DNA of 64,000 nt from Denitrobacterium detoxificans. Lineage in GTDB: Bacteria; Actinomycetota; Coriobacteriia; Coriobacteriales; Eggerthellaceae. The notes under the pieces are model-generated. The model made no database searches and was not told where the DNA came from. It was given only the letters and a program-made list of their open reading frames with translations. The stretch covers positions 222,366-286,365 of the forward strand of contig NZ_SUUH01000001.1 in the NCBI RefSeq assembly GCF_015062615.1, in the 5' to 3' direction. The translations under genes and the position numbers were made by a program. Shown here piece after piece: positions 61,897 through 64,000 of the stretch (positions within the stretch are counted from its first letter, which is position 1; each line of letters starts with the position of its first letter).

Positions 61897-64000
61897 GATC
61901 AGCCGCCTTCTCGGCCACAAGCAGCGCCAGCGCTTCATCGGCTACGCGAACCACCTGCTTGCAGCCCTCTCCATGAACGATCGAATAATGGGACCCCTGC
62001 GCCGAATGAACGCGAAACGCTCCAAGCGACGACTCGCGCCAACGATCCACGGCGCACGCAAGCATTTCCTCAGGGAACAGGCCATGGTCGGTCGCCGCAA
62101 TGTAATCGACGTCATTGAACGAAAGGGGCACGGGGGCATCGCTCTCGCGGAAGCTCCGGTTGAACACGCTCATCATCTGCAGCGTCTCATCGGCATCGTA
62201 GGAAACGCCCACCTGGGAGCGAATGAGGCCCGCATACTGCGCGGCGCGTTCGCGCACGTCACGCGCATGGAACGCCGCCATCTTATGCGCGAGGGCATCG
62301 AATTCCGTAGAACCGCCAATGCGCATGAGCGCATCCTGGGGAACGGAGCCATCGTGCTCGGCGATGACCGCCTCGAGCGCCTTGGGCAGCGTCATGAGGT
62401 CTTGCGCATCAAGGCCCATGGAAAGCGGGCTCACGCCGTACATGCTCACGAAGAACAGATCGGAGAAGAAATCGTCCTGCAGGTCGAGCGGAGACGGCAG
62501 GTTGTCGATGACGACAGCCGACGCCTCGATGCCCATGGCCTGAAGCTGGGACGCGCACGCAGCGGCGATGAGGCCGCCCACGGAATGGCCGATGACCTGC
62601 ACGCGGGAATACCCCAGATCGGCGATGAGACGCGCATATTCCGGCGCCATCGTTTCGGCCAGCTGGGCCGCACCTGCAGAAACATACCGCTCGCGATCGG
62701 GAAGCACCAGGCCATACACGCGGCATGCCCCCGAATTGCGCAATTCCTCAATGAGCTCGGAAAGCGTATCCATCTTGCCTTCCGCGCCGTGAATGACGAT
62801 ACGCACGACATCGTCATGCGCCACGGCATCGCCCTGCTGGGTCATGAGCACGCAGCCCGTTCGCGTATCGGCTTCGGCCTGCGGGGCAGATGCGCTCTCG
62901 CAGGTGTCGGCCTTTTCGCCCGAACGTTCGTCGATAACAGACACCAGGCTGGAAACGCTGGGCTCGTCGAGCACCGCACGTAGGAATGCGTCGAACTCGA
63001 TATGCTCGGCCTGGGGAACGCGTTCGCGAATGCCCGCAATGATGCGCGCGAGGATAAGGGAATCGGCGCCATAGGTAACCAGGTTGTCCACGAGGGAAAT
63101 ATCCATCTTGCCCAGGATCTCGCGCACGATTGCAAGCACCCCATAGGCATCCTCGGCATTGGCGCCCAACACGGCATGATCGCGCGAAAGCGATTCAACG
63201 ATCAGGCGATTGAGCAGCTTGCGATTCACCTTGCCATGTTCGGTGATGGGGAACTCATCGACCAGGCACACCGTCGAGGGAACGGCGGCGGCAGGAAGGC
63301 CGGCAGCAAGATCCATGCGCAGCGTATCGCGGTCGATGCGCTTATAGCCAAAAGCCGAGAGCTCGACATGCAATGCGGCATCGCCATCATCGGTCGACGT
63401 CTCGAACAGCACATCGGCCTCGCCGCGAACTGCAGCGCCATCGGTACGACGGACCTGGCGCGTATCGGAAAACGAAACGGCGGCCTCCTGATCGATATGC
63501 GCAAGGGCAGCCCCACTGAGCAGCCAAACGGTAGGCGCATAATAGCGCTCGAAGCCCGAAGCGCCGTCTTCGGGAAGAATGACGATGTCGTATTCGTCCC
63601 TGCGAAGCTCGACTTCCTCCGAACACGGATCGGCGTCGATGACGCGCACGCGAGGATTATCGGCCCAGAAGGAAACGGCCTTCTCACGCTCTTCCCCGCT
63701 ACGCGGGCTGAGCGTGTAGACGTAATCGAAGCCCTCCACGGCATCCATGATCGTGCGCGGAAGCGCATCGTCGGAAGAGCGAAGGTCCAGGATGTTCAGC
63801 TGTATGCCCGTCTCGGCCTGCGAGACATCCATGGCCGCACGATAGACGACGCTGGAAACGCACTGCCCAATGCTCACGAGCCCGTTTGCGCTGCGCTTGG
63901 CGCGGCGCGTCAGAAGTCGCTCGACCGTAGCCATGCAGCCATCGATTGCGGTAACGCGGCCGGAAAGATCGGCCTCGTATCGACGCTCGGGACGCACCAC
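61889..64000 (-). CDS. NRPS C-terminal part: interrupted adenylation domain, PCP, thioesterase (partial)
   Basis: The frame is open at the right edge, so this is the C-terminal 703 residues of a larger protein. First comes an adenylation-domain segment, then about 150 residues (about 40-190) that resemble a methyltransferase fold (QLNILDLRSSDD, FDYVYTLS, NPRVRVIDADPC, EYDIVILPED) but lack the Gly-rich SAM loop. The adenylation end resumes with LPAAAVPSTVCLVDEFPITEHGKVNRKLL (A9-A10). A carrier domain follows with Ser in TYGADSLILARI, then a thioesterase with VIGHSVGGLIAAACA. This layout recalls PchE and HMWP2, whose methyltransferase-like inserts sit in the adenylation domain. Condensation or cyclisation domains would be outside the window. 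Confidence 0.88.
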   Translation of the reverse strand: MVRPERRYEADLSGRVTAIDGCMATVERLLTRRAKRSANGLVSIGQCVSSVVYRAAMDVSQAETGIQLNILDLRSSDDALPRTIMDAVEGFDYVYTLSPRSGEEREKAVSFWADNPRVRVIDADPCSEEVELRRDEYDIVILPEDGASGFERYYAPTVWLLSGAALAHIDQEAAVSFSDTRQVRRTDGAAVRGEADVLFETSTDDGDAALHVELSAFGYKRIDRDTLRMDLAAGLPAAAVPSTVCLVDEFPITEHGKVNRKLLNRLIVESLSRDHAVLGANAEDAYGVLAIVREILGKMDISLVDNLVTYGADSLILARIIAGIRERVPQAEHIEFDAFLRAVLDEPSVSSLVSVIDERSGEKADTCESASAPQAEADTRTGCVLMTQQGDAVAHDDVVRIVIHGAEGKMDTLSELIEELRNSGACRVYGLVLPDRERYVSAGAAQLAETMAPEYARLIADLGYSRVQVIGHSVGGLIAAACASQLQAMGIEASAVVIDNLPSPLDLQDDFFSDLFFVSMYGVSPLSMGLDAQDLMTLPKALEAVIAEHDGSVPQDALMRIGGSTEFDALAHKMAAFHARDVRERAAQYAGLIRSQVGVSYDADETLQMMSVFNRSFRESDAPVPLSFNDVDYIAATDHGLFPEEMLACAVDRWRESSLGAFRVHSAQGSHYSIVHGEGCKQVVRVADEALALLVAEKAADRG

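Overview
The window is bacterial chromosome of moderately high GC. Gene families and gene order (secA-prfB-ftsE-ftsX-ctp-smpB, rpmF-plsX-rnc-smc-ftsY, a MalT/SARP-type giant regulator, Asp23 beside a FakA-like kinase) fit an anaerobic Actinomycetota of the class Coriobacteriia, probably Eggerthellaceae. That placement is inferred from gene content; no rRNA is present. Most genes are densely packed on the minus strand.

Left part (1-27.4 kb) is core genome. FtsY runs off the left edge in a Pro-Glu microsatellite. It is followed rightward by smc, rnc, plsX, rpmF, a DUF177 protein, a coiled-coil protein, coaD, rsmD, recG, a FakA-like kinase, Asp23, plus-strand rpmB, a very acidic repeat protein, smpB, an M42 peptidase, RNase R, a C-terminal processing protease, ftsX, ftsE, a split transketolase, prfB and secA. 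Two core proteins carry visible key-residue changes: RNase III has Asn where a catalytic Asp is expected, and RF2 has Ser-Pro-Thr instead of Ser-Pro-Phe.

Middle (27.4-37.9 kb): a MalT/SARP-like regulator, a DHHW/AlgJ-like plus MBOAT pair (exopolymer O-acylation), a Na+/H+ antiporter, an amino-acid permease, a small peptide deformylase, and tRNA-Glu and tRNA-Gln.

Island (about 38-46.4 kb): an AT-richer segment between a decayed IS256-type transposase beside the tRNAs and IS21-like terminal repeats. It holds a tight minus-strand operon of a TSCPD protein, a Tat-exported metal-type binding protein, a secreted-looking or precursor-like protein with a YxxP leader and a poly-Gly stretch, a micro-ORF, a membrane protein, a small protein, an HPr-kinase-like protein, a PqqD-like protein, an FmdE-like protein, a nucleotidyltransferase-like protein and an S26-type peptidase with Cys in place of the catalytic Ser. 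I see no lasso cyclase, radical SAM, LanM or YcaO gene. This is my best candidate for an undescribed system: a PqqD-guided peptide or protein modification pathway linked to metal handling.

Right part (46.4-64 kb): a GH73 cell-wall hydrolase, SerA and a LarA homologue, then a probable metallophore locus. A YbtPQ-like ABC pair diverges from an ECF transporter (S, T and double-ATPase A) across a DtxR-like box. A convergent NRPS operon follows: two stand-alone adenylation enzymes, a type II thioesterase and the end of an NRPS whose adenylation domain is interrupted by a methyltransferase-like insert, then PCP and TE. The NRPS continues beyond the right edge.
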